Shown: positions 11,901-25,223, numbered from the stretch's first letter. The stretch: 64,000 nt of DNA from Hirundichthys speculiger (GCA_018398805.1 JAGFBZ010000817.1:2021001-2085000), one strand, 5' to 3'. Notes: a model not told the origin generated them from the sequence alone. Program-made: numbers and translations.

Positions 11901-13235
11901 CTTACGAGTCAACCATTCACAAATTAAAAACAAGAATGACAATAAGATTGCCTAATGTGAAGCTGTTTCAGTACTTTAACTACTTCTATATTACTCTGAA
12001 GGGTAAAAAAAAAAAAGTTGTTCAACCCTCCTCTTCTAGATCTCATGTTCTCTTTGACAGTGACACTTTTTAGTTCATACTTGATCTTATCCTCTGTTTT
12101 CTCTTTTGTGCCATTATGTTTATTGTCATTATCAGGTGAGATGTATTTAATCATGCAATATTTAATTTCACTATCAGAGGATTTATTATTATTGCTAATA
12201 AAAGGTGTTATTATTATGATAATACTATGTTCTGTATTATAGATTTAGACTGTAGTATTGAATTTTGACTTTGAATTTCTGTAGTCCATATTTCCATGGT
12301 TAGTCTTTAAAGCACGTAAACAAATAACTCTTGATAATTCAAGGAACTGCTTTACATTCATTCTGAGAGGTTGCTTCCTAATTAGTCACTCATCATGTTG
12401 CCGTCAATGTTCGTTGCCTTTTTCTCTGTTGTTGTGTTTGGGATTAATTATCCTTAGGTCTATTTTGTTTGAATCTGCTGTTTTTTTTGTTTTTTTGGTT
12501 TTTTTTAAACAAAGACCCTTATTTATTCTTGTCAAATTCTGGTTTAACAAGAGCTTGTTTCAAATGAGGACCTCTACACTTAAGGCAGTAAAAATGATAG
12601 CAGACATGCTGTAACTCAGTAGTGACTACGACTCTCTCACACTCTTCCTCTTCTGTTTCATCATTGTGCTTGTTATACTGACACCTTCTGTATATTAGTT
12701 ATACATCCAGGGCCGAATATTAGAATATATGAGTGAAGCGTCTGGATATTTGCTTTACAGGAGTACTGAACTATAGAAAATGGATCAGGATCAATTTGCA
12801 TTTGATATTTGACATATATTTGTAATTTTTTGTGTGGAATGTTTATCGGAGTCCATTCAGAAAAAGCATAGTTTGATAAAAAATAATTTGGGAATACATT
12901 GAGCAGACTGATTTATCTTCATCATAAAGAAGCAGGAGAGAAGGAAAAAAAATGTATGTTTAAGTGTATCGTGAGGAACGTGTGTAGAGAGAGGTGCAGG
13001 CCTGATAGCACTGCAACAAACAGCAAGCCAAGCTGTGCTGCAGTAATGAGATGCTAATTATATGCTAATGGTATGGTAATCTGTTAGCAGTATTCCGCCT
13101 CAGTGGTGAGAAGGGGGATCTGGGAGGCTTTTCACCATTGGCTGGAGACTGGGGATGTCCTGAAGTCAGAGTTCAAGACAAGGGAAGAAAAACTACATGC
13201 TCACAAACACACATGATAGCTCTGTGTGCTTACAG

Positions 13236-13339
13236 GTTCCCAGAGGAGAAAGTCTGCAGCTGACAGCCCACCCGAGGACATTCAGAGTGACCAGTACCTC
13301 ACCTTCAATGACCCGCTCTGGCCCATGCAGTGGGAACTG
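13236..13339 (+). CDS. Proprotein convertase (PCSK family), exon at the start of the catalytic domain
   Basis: An internal exon of 104 nt: acceptor GTGCTTACAG, donor GTGGGT, phase 1 in, phase 0 out. It encodes SQRRKSAAD, an acidic Ser/Pro/Asp stretch, then YLTFNDPLWPMQWEL. The motif F-N-D-P-x-[WFY]-x-x-Q-W is the conserved opening of the kexin/furin catalytic domain, which makes the family assignment firm. QRRK is a second basic cluster after the R-E-K-R of the previous exon. Together the two exons place about 33 residues between the maturation site and FNDP, clearly more than the PCSKs I know. The usual Q-W-Y-L is Q-W-E-L here. Confidence 0.82.
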
Positions 13340-16300
13340 GTGGGTGTTATGTGTTTGTGTGTTGTCATTGGTCATATCTGGCAGTCTCCCCTCTCTGCTC
13401 TCCTCTTGTCTTCACGCTGAAGGATGTTTCTCTGACAGGCATAAGTCAGACAGGCTTTCATGTGTGACTGGAGAGGGAGGCAGAGGATACAGAGATAAGG
13501 AGATCATGGAGAAGGGAGAAGAGGGGGAGAGAGGAGGTGAAGGGGGTTGTCCATGTTGAACTGAGACAGATGTCTGGGATTGATGAGGCTCGGAGCAACA
13601 CTGACACACAACTGGGCTGCAACAACCAGACGTGCTCATCCCTTCAGCTGTCTCGTTCACACTGTTGGACCAACTGTGTTTGTGAGGACCAGTAGGAGGG
13701 GAACAATAGTACGTTTAGCTATGACAGAGTTAACTTTTGAATCCTTGCACATAACATCAATTTAATTACAAAGTGGTCACTAGCTGGAGTTAGGCTTTTT
13801 GTTCCAAAAATAATCTGAATTTGAACTCCATCAAAAAGAAAAACTAAAAAAAATGAAATCCCTTGTTTGATCACAAATGTAATCTCTTCTTGTAATTTCT
13901 ATACTCTTTACATGTGAGATTAATTCACAGATCTTTCTCCTGGTAGAAAGGAGAAAGATCTCTTCATCCTTTATTCTCTTTCTTCATTTCAAACAAATGG
14001 TTGTCATATATTTTTCTCCACCAAACAGTCTTTTCATAAAAGACTCTTAGTTGTTACATGAGGTAAATAACAGTCTGACTCTGATAGCAGATTGTTTTGT
14101 TTAACCAATCAAACAAAATTTGTTTGAAAATTGAGTTCCAAGGCTCACAAGTGAGCTCATAAGAAAGACAGGCAGTTGTTATAAACGGCCCTTAAATTTT
14201 AAGCATCAATTACTCTAGTAATGTTTTTTTTTTTTTTTTGTGAAGACCAAAAATATGTATTTATTAGCAAAGCTCCTTTTCATGTAGCACAAGAGGCCAC
14301 ATGATAATGGTTTCTTCCAGATGTGTCCCAACTGGTCTGTGCAAGACATTAGGGTAGGAGGAATACCAAATTTGTGTTAAAGGTAATTTAGAAACAGTGT
14401 TCTTGTGGAGTATTGGTCACTACAAGCAAACATGGAGGATTATTTGTAAAGGTATTGGTCAACATCTCTTTTTGAAGCAATAAGAAGCACTTTAAACGTA
14501 CTGTTAGAACTAATTTATAAATAAATAAATAGAATTATTGTGTCTGCTGTTGTTGGATTTGTATTGAATTTGATTCAAGTTAAGTTTGAACAAATGGTCT
14601 GAAATTAGATAGTTGGTTCAGTTCAGAAACTGTCATATTAAAAAAGAGTGACGAAAAGCACAGCTAGTTGAGCAAATATATTATTTCAGCTTTCGGTTTT
14701 AACAGCGTTTGATGGTTCCAATGGGCTCAATCTGTTGAAAAATGTTAAGACGCATCTAAGGATGTTCTCGATGTTGTGAACATTTTGTAGCCTCTCCAGG
14801 GCCAGTGCCAGTGTCCCAGAGGATGCCATTCTATGAGACATTTTCTGGGCTTCAGAGCATATTTTTGATTGTCTTCACAGCCAACTCAAAAGCTCCAGTA
14901 TAATGCAACCCTGTCGTTGGTTCTGTGGCCATCTCGGTCTGAAAATACCAGCTTTGCAGGGTACAAAATAATAGTAAATATATAGTGGAAAAGAGAGCTG
15001 TTGTTCTGTATCCCTTTGGCATTTTGACCCAAAATAGCACACATTTCATTCAGACCTCAGAGAATCACATTAATTTGGGAAAAAGGGTCTTCTTTAAATA
15101 AAGTGTACTAGCCCTTTTACTTTCATGACCTTTTGACCACCATTGCTGTTGTTGTTTTTTTTAAGTTCTATTTTTTCTTTTTTGTTCTTTAATGTTGTGC
15201 ACAGAATCCAAGGCGACCCTGGTTGTTTAAAACATGCCTTATTGGTAAATTTGGTCATTTTGTAGCAGCTAATAAAATGTTCAAAAGACAGGATAAGAGT
15301 TATTAATGACGGTCTGTCTCTACACTAGTTGTCTGATTTTTTTTTAATTTTTTTTTGCTGTATTTCTTGGATAATTTATTTCTGCTCATCCTAATAATAA
15401 CTGATAATTCCTTCTTTGTCATCTGGTTGTTTTATTTATGATAACCCTGTGGCGTGGTGTTGCCAATGATGTACAGAGCAAAAAGGCTTTGCCAACTGAC
15501 ACAGCGGATGTTCTTGAGTGACTTGCGAGGGTGTGATCCGGCAGCACGAGGGGGAGGAGAGGTGGGCTTATAGATCCACCAAGGCAGCCAGCAGCAGATT
15601 GACTGACACCTCAGCTCTCAGGGCAAGATGGAGGGCTGAGAGTCAGGGTGGGGGCGGAGGGTGGTAGAGGCAGCCAGGAAGAAGCGAGGAGAGATGATGG
15701 GAAAATATGAAGCAGAGGTGGGAACAAAAACAGAGCTTTTCTTTTTTTAAGGAGTGCGTAATATTATTGATAAGATTGCTTATGAAACAGTATGACGCGT
15801 GTTGGTTTAGCAGGATGCATGACTGATTATATCACTTTGGCCTTATGGGAGGATTACATGAACAGAAAAGCAGAATATAATTATTAATCACTCAATAATC
15901 GAGAAAAATTGAAGCATTTTTAAGGCTTTGGACCTTGCAACTCTTGCTCCCTCTCTTGCTCTTCACTCCGTTGTGTTTAATCAGCCTCTGGTGGACATAG
16001 ATATTGATTGAGGGCCAGTAATCTGCTCGGGGTGGGTAGCCTGCCAGGCCCAGACAAACGTATATGTGTTAAGTGTGTGCATGCTCACCAGCTGTATACT
16101 GCATGTTCACCGAAACAGGGTGTGCAAACAATGGCTGAGTAGTATATATATATTTACAAGTCAAGGTTGTCCTATTTCTGCCTTTATAAGGAGTCCATCT
16201 CCTCCAGAGAGGTTTGCTCAAAACTGCTGACATCCATATAGCTTTCTGACTACTGTGGCTGGTGTATGTTACCATGAGGAAAACACTTGTGTGAGGGCTC

Positions 16301-19300
16301 AGATGAGATAATGACCAAATGGCAAGTGGCTGTCTTTTGGCTCCCTACACTGATAAAGGGTGACTCTCCTGCCCTTGATTGCTGTCTGCATTCAAGTGTG
16401 TGTGTTTATGCACAGATGTATATAGTTAGAGAGGAGAGATGGTAAGCCAAAGTGCTTCAGAGAAATGTAATTCTGTGTGAAGTGAATCAGCATTCAGTAT
16501 GCCTCTCCATGGACCTTACAATGGTGTGGACCATTTTTTTTAATAATTATTTATTTTTTTCCTATGTACAAATGTGCTCGAGCACCGCGCATGTGTGTGT
16601 TTGTGTGTCCTCCCCAGGGCTGTGCCAGTGTTCCAGTGGACATTAACCTTCTAGCTGCCTTCATTCATCAGCCTGTTTTGCACAAACTACAAAGCTTTGC
16701 TGCTCCCCAGATGCAATCCCTTAAATACACATGCAAATGTACACACACACACATACGTGCGCATACTACCCCCCTACTGAGACATTTATTTCATTGTTCT
16801 TTTCCTTTCCTCTTTCTCTTTCTTCATTATTACAACAGCAGCTGAGTTGAAACCTCATTTTTTTTGGTGAACGTGTGTGTGGGAAGAGGAGTTTTGGGAA
16901 TCTGTTGACATTTGTCAGTCGTCTTGTACTGTGCCCTTGTGTGTATTACTTTTGTGCCTGTGAGCATATGTTGTTTGCATTAAGATGCAACATTAAAGCT
17001 GTATTAAGTTATCAAGTCAGTGAGTGTATGCAGTTTGTAGAGCCACTCAGGATCACAGGAGCTGCCGCAACGGTTCTTTTGCCTCACCGTGGCTGTGCTG
17101 TTTCTGTGCTACAGTGTGCAGATTTGTACGTGAAAATGTTTGTGTGTAGGTGGATTTGTGATTTGAGGAGCGAGGATGAGAGATCTGTCTCTAGGACTTG
17201 TCCGTGAACTGTTTGGGTTCCTAATAGGCACTATGAACAGACATTGTCTGAGCGGATCAAAGGATGTTTACACCTTTACTAACATGAGTAAACAATTCTT
17301 TAGTAAAATTACACAGCACACATGTAATCAGCACCATGTAAATGAGAATGATTACTTCTCATGTTTTACAGGAAGAAATCGGCAGCTGATCCTTTTGGTT
17401 TTGTAGGTTTCAGACGGTATCTTGTGTGGATCAGGCTTGTTTAGATGTTGGTTCCTGATTTGTGTTCATTTGCAGAAAGACCGTAGATTAACAATAAAGC
17501 AACTGTAGCATCAGTACTGCACCGAGGACTTGACAAGAAACAGATTTTATTCTTCCTTCTTTTTGGGACAAGACAAAAAGCACTAGCGAAGGATTCCATG
17601 ACTGCTTACAGTATAACGAGGCAACTGGGTCAGATGGTCCCAGTTGTCCTGACTGGAACTTACTTCATTTCCAGAATCTTTCCACTGACTTCTCACAACA
17701 TACAAAATAGATTTTGAAGTTCTTTTGTTTTAATTTAGTTTTTCTTTTACACTGTTACATTTCTGAACTTCCTTTATCTTATTGTCATTAAATAATTGTA
17801 ATTAAATAAATGCAAGCAGCATTGTTCCTGTGGTGGAAGTTGCTCCAAAGCTTTGGAACAGTCTCTTGGTATCAGTGAACTAAGTTCTATCTATTGAAAC
17901 ATTTCAAACTCCTAAAATTGTGTTCTCAAAGACATTTTATTGTACTCAGTTTGTTAAATGTATTCTGTTGTCCATTTCATTTGTTGTTATATTTATATTA
18001 TTTTCTTTATTGTCACTTATTTTGTTGCTCTGTCTTAATGTTATTTACCAAATTTTGGTCAGTTGTTTTTTGTTTGTTAGTTAGTTTTTTTTTTTACATT
18101 TTAAATTGATTTTAGACTGCTTACTTATGTTTTTTGACACTTGTTGCCCTTATAAGTAGTTTTGATAGGCTAAACCCTAAACTATATAAAGTAATGAGTT
18201 AAAAGCATTTTCCCATGACAGCATGTTCCGTCTTTGAGTATAACATCTTATACGTGATCGTTTTACTACACATATGAACATGTTATGTGCCATAGAATAT
18301 CACAATAAACACTGACATACATTAAAGGTCATTGCATTTCAATTATATAATAATCATAGAGCATAATAATAATCTATTTATTTTTTTGTTTTTCAAGATG
18401 TATTTTCATTCTGAACAGTGTTAGAAACATAGCATATCTTAAAAAATATTGAGCCTGTATAATAAAATGAAGCCCAATTTAAATTGGGAATGGCAGTTAG
18501 ATAAATATTGAAAATGTGAAACTGAGTATAAGAGTAATTCATTTCTTTACAGATGATATACTACAGAGATTCCAGTTGGTTTGGACCCTTGTTAAGAACC
18601 ACTGCAGAGTAACAATCACCGGTTTAGATAGAAATAAAAATTCCATTGTGTTTTCAGTAATTCTAAGGTCTATTGAACCTTACCAGTTTTAATGGTATGA
18701 CATAAAGTTATATCTGTAAGTGTGCATTATTTTGTACTGTTATGCTAACATGCTGATTGTTGGTGAAAGTTATCTGTAACAGCTACCTGTGAGGAACTCT
18801 CCACATTCAAATTTGTTCTGAAATATTCCTACACCCTGGGAACCTCTTTGAATTAAACTGAGGAACTGGGCGGTAGAAGCGGTTTTATTTATTTGACCAA
18901 ACCTTCTGGAATTGTGCAGCCCTCGCAAAACTTTGCCTCAAAAGTTTTGTCTACTTTTTTACAATGTCCAGTGGTGTTAAGTTTTATCCCCAGTTCAGAA
19001 AGAAAACAAACTGACTGACCTGAGAGGAAAGGCAGCACAGCTAGGTGAGAAAAAAAATCACTTGAGTGACTTGTATAAATGCTGTGCGATGGAATGGTGA
19101 CCTGTCCAGAGTGCACCCCAGCGGGCCCCTGTGACCCTGCACAGGGATAGACGGGTGGAAAGTGGATAGATAGATGGACTTGTATAAATTACAAAATACT
19201 GAGTCCAAATAGAAACAAATGAAAAGACATTGATTTTATACATATTGAACTATGGGTCAATATAGTAATTATTGTGAAATGCCTGAATACACACTGTACT

Positions 19301-19426
19301 GTAGTTATGGCATGATTTCATTGTAATGATCATTTTGGACAAGAAAGCCAGAGTCTAAGACCACTCATAGAAAGTAATCCTTTTGAAGCTATTAAAATAA
19401 TGGTGCATGTGCTTGTGTGTCTTCAG
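13340..19426 (+). other. Convertase intron (about 6.1 kb)
   Basis: Phase-0 intron with GTGGGT donor and TGTCTTCAG acceptor. It is mostly unique AT-rich sequence with short T runs (14224-14241) and a CA patch at 16739-16752. A SINE tail lies at 19089-19178. The GC-richer block 15480-15670 has no open reading frame of note. No exon was recognised. Confidence 0.65.
19089..19178 (+). mobile_element. SINE 3' tail fragment
   Basis: GGTGACCTGTCCAGAGTGCACCC followed by a CCTGTGACCCTG...ATAG block and GGATAGATAGATGGA is the usual 3' part of a dispersed fish SINE; the tRNA-like head is absent. The same tail, more worn, ends the copy at 39252-39562. Confidence 0.55.
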
Positions 19427-19532
19427 TTTGCACAGGGTGAGTACAACACCACTGGGTTTGACCTGAATGTGATGCCAGTTTGGAAGAACAACATTACTGG
19501 AAATGGAGTAGTGGTCACCATCATTGATGATG
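19427..19532 (+). CDS. Proprotein convertase (PCSK family), catalytic-Asp exon
   Basis: An internal exon of 106 nt, phase 0 in, phase 1 out (donor GTGAGT after GAT GAT G). It encodes FAQGEYNTTGFDLNVMPVW, then NNITGNGVVVTIIDDG. D-L-N-V...W...T-G-x-G-V-V-V-x-x-x-D-D-G is the subtilisin-like strand in which the first Asp of D-D-G is the catalytic triad aspartate. By eye, from family knowledge, the segment agrees best with PCSK1 (IPVW...ITG.GVV.T..DDG), with furin and PCSK7 close behind. NTT and NIT are potential N-glycosylation sequons. An alternative in-frame acceptor (CACAG, exon start 19436) would drop FAQ. The following exon, expected to begin with the rest of the Gly codon and an acidic H-x-D-[LI] motif, was not found. 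Confidence 0.85.
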
Positions 19533-22500
19533 GTGAGTCTAATTTCTCTTCAACACAAGTGCTCATGCAAGGCCCAGTGTGGAAAAGCTACAAGCCCAAA
19601 ACACAAGTTGTTAACACTTAGATGACGTCGTTATTAGCTGGTAGTTTCATTTTCGCCATGTTTTTTTTTCTCACCAATACAAGAATACCAGGAATAAACA
19701 ATGTATTTAATATTTTTTTTTTCTTTCTAAGTATATGTCACTTTGAAATCAGCTGAATATAATAACTTTTTGCTCATTGGGACATACTGTGCTGTATCCT
19801 ATCAAAAAAGCAGGTAAAAATCTCTTACCCACACAGACGCATGCAGCAGCACCAACACCTTACTGACATCTTCGTTTCAGTCACACCACAATGAGAATTT
19901 ATTTCTCTCTGATTGCTGGGATATCTGGCAACAAGGGAAATGAGAGAACGGCATCTTATAGGCTCATTCATCAAGAACTAATTGAAGCCTCACTAGTCTC
20001 AAGTGCTGATAGAGCTGAAGTAGTTGTTGCATTGTGCTGTTTTTTTATGTGTATGCGTGTGTCTGTCTGTGTGTTTAGGTGTTCGAAGGGCACTTTTCTT
20101 TTGACAGTCAAGTGCCTCTGATTCTATTTATGTTTGTGAAAATGACAGTCGTCTTAGAAGCAAATCCTCTTTTTCTGTGTGTGTGTGTTTGCATGGATGT
20201 GTACAGCATCTGCTTCTATACGTTACAGTTCTTAACTCCCGAAATATGCAGCTGTGGACTGAGGTCCTTCTCTCTACTCTGTATCTCTTCATACATAAAG
20301 AGCCTCTGTGTGTGTTTGTTTTAGGTAATTTAATTAGGATTTAATTCCTAAAAAAGATAATCCCTGACCTTGTCGAGGTGTCCTTATTTGGACCAAGGAA
20401 ATAAAGCAAGATGCCATTTTGAGGGTCTGCCTGACTTTCATTCAACTGACTGTGTTGTTCACATACATGACTTGCTTTCTTGAAATCAGGAGTCTTGTAG
20501 TCATTGTAGTTTTCACACTATGTGACTGATTGGTGACTAGGGGTCACAAACGACACAATCTGATGGTGATTTAGTCAGCCAGCTGTTCTCCAAATCACAT
20601 TTTGTTGACAAAATACATTTTGGAAATGAGGCATAACCCCACAAGTTGTTATTTGAAAATGGGCTGAGGGAAGACACGAGTGGTTCAGGCATTTTGTAAT
20701 AAATGTTCTGAACACAAATGAAAAATGACAAGTCAAAAAAAAAAAAATGGGCAAAGAAATGGATTGGCACATGCAGATGGAAGGTTAGCAGCCTACCTGA
20801 AATGTGGTAAAGTATATTGCATCTCATTGAATGTTTACAGCGTTGTTTCTTACGCGGCAGGTTTTCTTTCATCACTGTGACGTTACGTCTTGCTCTCTCA
20901 TTGGCTAGGTCTCAAATGGGAATTCCCCTAAATATCTTTTCGAAGAGATGACTCTGACACATCAGAAGGCATTTTTAAAGTGTCTTTGAGTTGTTAACAC
21001 ATAATGATTCTGTGTGATCTTGGTTCCATTTTCTCATGAGGACCGTTTTGTGTTATAATTACTGACCTTGTTTGGACAAAAACCAGGCCCTAATGAGGCT
21101 GTATGTCACCTGTGAGGTCCTGGTTAGAGCTGGAGCCAAAGAGTGAATTGAGATTAAGTTGAGGTTAGGATGAGGCAGAAACTGGTGACGGTTAAGGCTG
21201 AGGTTAAGCAGTATAAAGTGAATAGCTGCATGATCATGAGGCAAAACGTAACTGGGATTTTTGTCAGGGTTGTTGTTAGTTAAGTTGTAATTTTAGGCAA
21301 TTAAGGTGGATGTTTGGTTTTGGGCTGTACAAATTGAAGGGAAATCAGTGTGTCATTAAAAGGATATTTGCACAAGCTTGTGTGTATTTGGATGTGGTGG
21401 GGGTGGTATGCATGGTTGGGGTTCAAGTTAGATAGAAAATGAGCAAGCAAAGTGATTGAGAGGGCGAAAGAAATGAAATGGAGGAAGGATATAGAGGGAA
21501 ATGTCAAAAGAAGGCAAGAGCAAAAAAAAAAAAAGATTCAGAAGAGGTGATTGTATATGTGTAAATGCATGTGTGTGTGCATGAGAGAGAGAGTATTAGA
21601 CTTGCACCACTGAATCTCCCCTCCTCTGAGGCTATTGTACTCCGCTCCACCTCTCTATCTCCTATTGATTCCACTGGGCAAGAGCTCGACACCCTTTCTC
21701 TGCTCTTTCTTCCCTCTTTCTCTTTTCGTCTTATTTTTCTTATTTATTTTTTAGCTCCCCTCTATGTTAACTAGGGGCTGACTTTTCCTCTTCTGTTGCC
21801 TTTGTTTTTTCATCTAATTGTGTTTTTTTTTTTACATTTTTAATTTTTTTTACCCCCCTCGTGGCTTTCACAGCTGAAGGATCATGTACACCTTCACCTT
21901 TAGTCACCTTTCAATCGATGCCTATTGATTTTAATATCACAATGAAATTTTTTTTCTCTCTTTAAGTGAAAGTGCTGTCACGCCTCAGCCCTCCACTAGT
22001 GTCATTCTCCATCCTTCAATTCAATCCATCTGTTTTAGAGATAATGCAATTGTGTCTGAGACCAGTCCTCTAAAGCTTCTGAACCACAATCAGGGTGCTG
22101 CTTTCAATTTATAAGCCTGTGTTTGGGTTTGCTCTGACTTTTCTCTTCTGCACTGTTCTCTCACAGCTGCGCCATTAATTATGCTAACATCAGTTTTCTT
22201 TTTACTCAAGCATGACTGTTAAAAACTTCAAAGGTCAATAAAAGCAGTGAAATTGTTTATCAACTGTGTTCATGCATCAAGGCACTAGTATATGTTTGAT
22301 AAATACCAGCTTTCTAGTTTGTGTAGACAGTTCCTTGAAGCACTTATTAAGAAATGCATGTGATTTGATAAATGAGGCCCCTGGACACCTTCATAATGAG
22401 AATGTAGGACCATTTTTGCATACTATACATGTTGCTCATTGGCCCGATGTCAGTGTATTATGACTGGCGAGGGGGTTAAAGATTCATCAGAGAAATTCAT

Positions 22501-24489
22501 CTGGCCTTCATGGCCAGCCGGTATGAAGGACTCACTTATTGATCTCTGCTCACGGCATTTTCATAACATGTCACTTAGAGATACAGAGCCCAAAGTAGAC
22601 TGGAAGCTGGAGTTAGAATAATGAACAACTGGATGGATCAGTGAGTGAGCGAAGAAAACGTGGAGAATTTACACAAAGAACCAAATAATTGAAGGGAAAG
22701 TTAATTGCAAAATACAGGAATGTTATATCACAGTTATTTACAAAGTGCAAACGCGTGTCAATGCTAGTATGTAAAGCAATGTATGGGTAAACATCAATTA
22801 GAGCAAATACTGAGCTCTGATGTAAACATTCATCATTTTTTTTTTTCTTATTTATATTCTAGGATTTATGGAGACAATATTAAGTTAAAGGTAGGGTTAT
22901 ATAGTGGCATGGTGAAAAGCCGTACACTGAAGTATAATATAGGCCGAATATAAACGCAGAGCTGTATTTATGTTGTCATAATATATGTATCCATCACTTG
23001 ATGTAGGAGGTGTGATAAAAGATTTTATGGCTGATTATGAAGGCAGATGGAGCTGTTCTAAGAGGTAGAGCAGTATTTTTGTTATTCTACAACCTGAGCT
23101 GATTGGCTTAACGAGGTGTGTCTTCACAGTATAAGAAATATTTACTTAAGTGTCTGCTCACGGTGTGTGTGTGTGTGTGTGTTTGTGTGTGTGTGTCACA
23201 GCTATAACAACTGGGAAAGTCTGGCAAGCCAGTTTAGATGGTCAGTATTTGTATTTTCACTACACAACTGTGCAGCTAGGTTATTGTACATTATTATATA
23301 TAAAGACCACCTATGTGTGAATATTTATTACGTTACCATTATGACAGTATCCAAACATTAGTCATTCAGAAAGAACAACCATGTTTTGCAGCATCTCTAG
23401 AATTGGAGTTGGATTGTTTGCCTTTTGGTTACTTGATTAATGCCTTTTATTTTGGTGTTTTGTATGAATATTGAATTGTTTTACATGTGTCATATCTCCA
23501 TTATATTACAGACTATCTGTATTTCCCTCTTTATTGTAAGTAAAACCTTCAGTGAATCCCCATTTTTAGTACATTCTCAAAGGCTGTTGGGCTGCTATTT
23601 TCAGCACAAAAACTGAGGATGAATAACTGTATTAAGATAAAGCTCAGTTTTACAGTGTGCATGCTGGTATCTTTCTACCAGTGACTGTAGATAACTTACA
23701 TTAAAGCAAAAAATTCTGGCTTTGGGCCAAAAAATGTCAGTGGCCTGTTTGTGGATGTGTGTTTGGGGCTGCTGTTGGGTAGAAATGACACCGGCCGGCC
23801 ATGCAAAAGTGTCTCTGACAGAAGGAGCGACAGAGTCAGCGCTTTTCTTCCTCCCTCCTTGCCCCCCGCTGCTCAATCCATCCAGCTGCTGTCACCACAG
23901 GGGAGCAGACAATCTATCAAGGCATCGGGATGCATTCTCCTCACCTGCGCCGCGCCTTTAATGAACAGCCAACATGATCCTGGCTGACAAGCAGGAAATG
24001 GATGTAATAAAGATTGTTTCTGCATGCTCTTTGCATCCCTGATAAATCACCTCGCTGTGCAACAGATACGGGAGCCACATGGAAATTTGATTTCACACAG
24101 CAAGGGGGAGGAAGAAGAGAGCAGTAGGGGAATAAGAGAGCTGCTAGTGGCAGGGTCACTCTATTTTATTCCTCTTTTTCTCCAGTGGAGCAGTGGAGCA
24201 AGTTGAGTGGAAGATGAATGGAAGAGCTGCTTTTTTGTTTGTTTTGTTTTGTTTTTTATTAGTTTTTGCTTTTTATACTTGTCTTTACTTATCCCACCAA
24301 CAAGTGGATCAACCTGGAAGAAAACTTTGTGTGTCTAGTCCCATAAACAAGCTTAAAAACTTAAGCTGAAGCTAAAATTTATTTTTATATATAATTTTTA
24401 TAACATCCTTTCACATTGTGGAGTCACCCTAAGCCACTTTCTGACATCAACATCTCAGATTTTGTGTAGACTGTCTTTTAACACGAGAT
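19533..24489 (+). other. Start of a very long convertase intron, no exon recognised
   Basis: Begins with a strong GTGAGT donor. Contains GT-rich patches (20180-20190, 23163-23197), a block of degenerate AGGTTA/GGTTAAG units at about 21060-21300, and poly-T/A runs. The GC-richer block 23880-24060 might be conserved non-coding DNA but has no coding signature. 22260-22400 ends with GAGGCCCCTGG, similar to one end of the element at 54285-54900. Confidence 0.5.
21060..21300. repeat. Degenerate AGGTTA-type tandem array
   Basis: Repeated variants of GAGGTTA, GGTTAAG and GGTTAGAG follow a GAGGACC...TTTGGAC block. Arrays of this kind are common in fish introns. The copies here are diverged and irregularly spaced. 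Confidence 0.4.
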
Positions 24490-25223
24490 TCACAGTGGGA
24501 GTTCTCTGCAAGTGATGTGTTCTTGCAGGTGAAACTATTATGTTTTGTTGAAGATTTGCTGGTGTGTTTGGGATCAATGACCTATTGCAATACCCAGTTT
24601 CAGCTAACCTTTAGCTGTCAGACAGATGGCGTCATATCAAGACTGTATAGTATTTTAATATACAGAGGAGTTAATGTTTGCCTCAGTAACTGCAGGCTGC
24701 CTTGGTCCTGTGGCTGCAAAATAAGCCCAAATAAAGAGTCTCCACGACTGTGGTTGACATATGGTTTGAGGTCTTTATGCTCATTGACATTGTTCCATAA
24801 GTCTCATGGTTTGATCAGCTGCAACTCCATAAAAACTAAGTCGTGCTTCCTTGTTATTCCTCTGGTAAGAAGTTGCATTCTCCTGGTTATCCTTTAAATC
24901 AAATCAAACTTGAGCATTCTTCTCCTGTCATAAACATTTCACAAGTTAAATATAGACTCTGAGATGTAGGTCGTTTGTTTGTTTTGTTTTGTTGCAGTTT
25001 CTCTGAACATTGCATGGTCTGACCTTGGGTGAGCTCACTGGGATGTCTTCTCCTGTGAAGACTGAGAACTGTTTTAATGCTCTCCATTTGTTAATAATCT
25101 TGCTCTGTTCACTGTGGAATGATGCACTCTAAATTATTTGGAAATAACTTCGTTCCCCCTCTCAGATTGATTGGCAGCTACAGCTTCTTCAAGATCATTG
25201 CTGATGTTTTTCCTTCTTGGCAT
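24490..25223 (-). pseudogene. Tc1-like transposase relic
   Basis: Reading the minus strand from an ATG at 25223 gives MPRRKNISNDLEEAV, an N-terminal DNA-binding helix-turn-helix start. A stop follows at about codon 33, then VHHSTVN from the same domain. Further on come DLWNNV, from the block before the first catalytic Asp, and near 24555-24590 DPKHTSKS, the block around the second catalytic Asp. Several stops and frame changes make it non-functional. The C-terminal part with the catalytic Glu/Asp is not visible. The 126-aa + strand frame at 24517-24897 is antisense to this relic. Confidence 0.65.

Larger units (their letters stand above)
6724..13235 (+). other. Convertase intron (about 6.5 kb)
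   Basis: Phase-1 intron with GTAAGT donor and a TGTGCTTACAG acceptor. It contains two long TA tracts, a hAT-like element and a solo LTR (separate entries). From 8931 to 13235 I see only AT-rich unique sequence and short homopolymers. Frames such as 10181-10516 (-) and 10422-10745 (+) lie over each other and show no domain. Confidence 0.65.

Noticed and set aside
13197..13559. 120-codon frame on the plus strand
   Set aside because: It runs in the wrong frame across the convertase exon 13236-13339 and its introns; the GTTCC-phased frame is the one with convertase motifs.
21060..21300. Regularly recurring AGGTTA units, considered as an ordered direct-repeat array
   Set aside because: Spacing and sequence are irregular and there are no unique spacers; this is a degenerate tandem repeat.
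24517..24897. 126-codon frame on the plus strand
   Set aside because: It is antisense to a Tc1-like transposase relic on the minus strand, which explains its openness.
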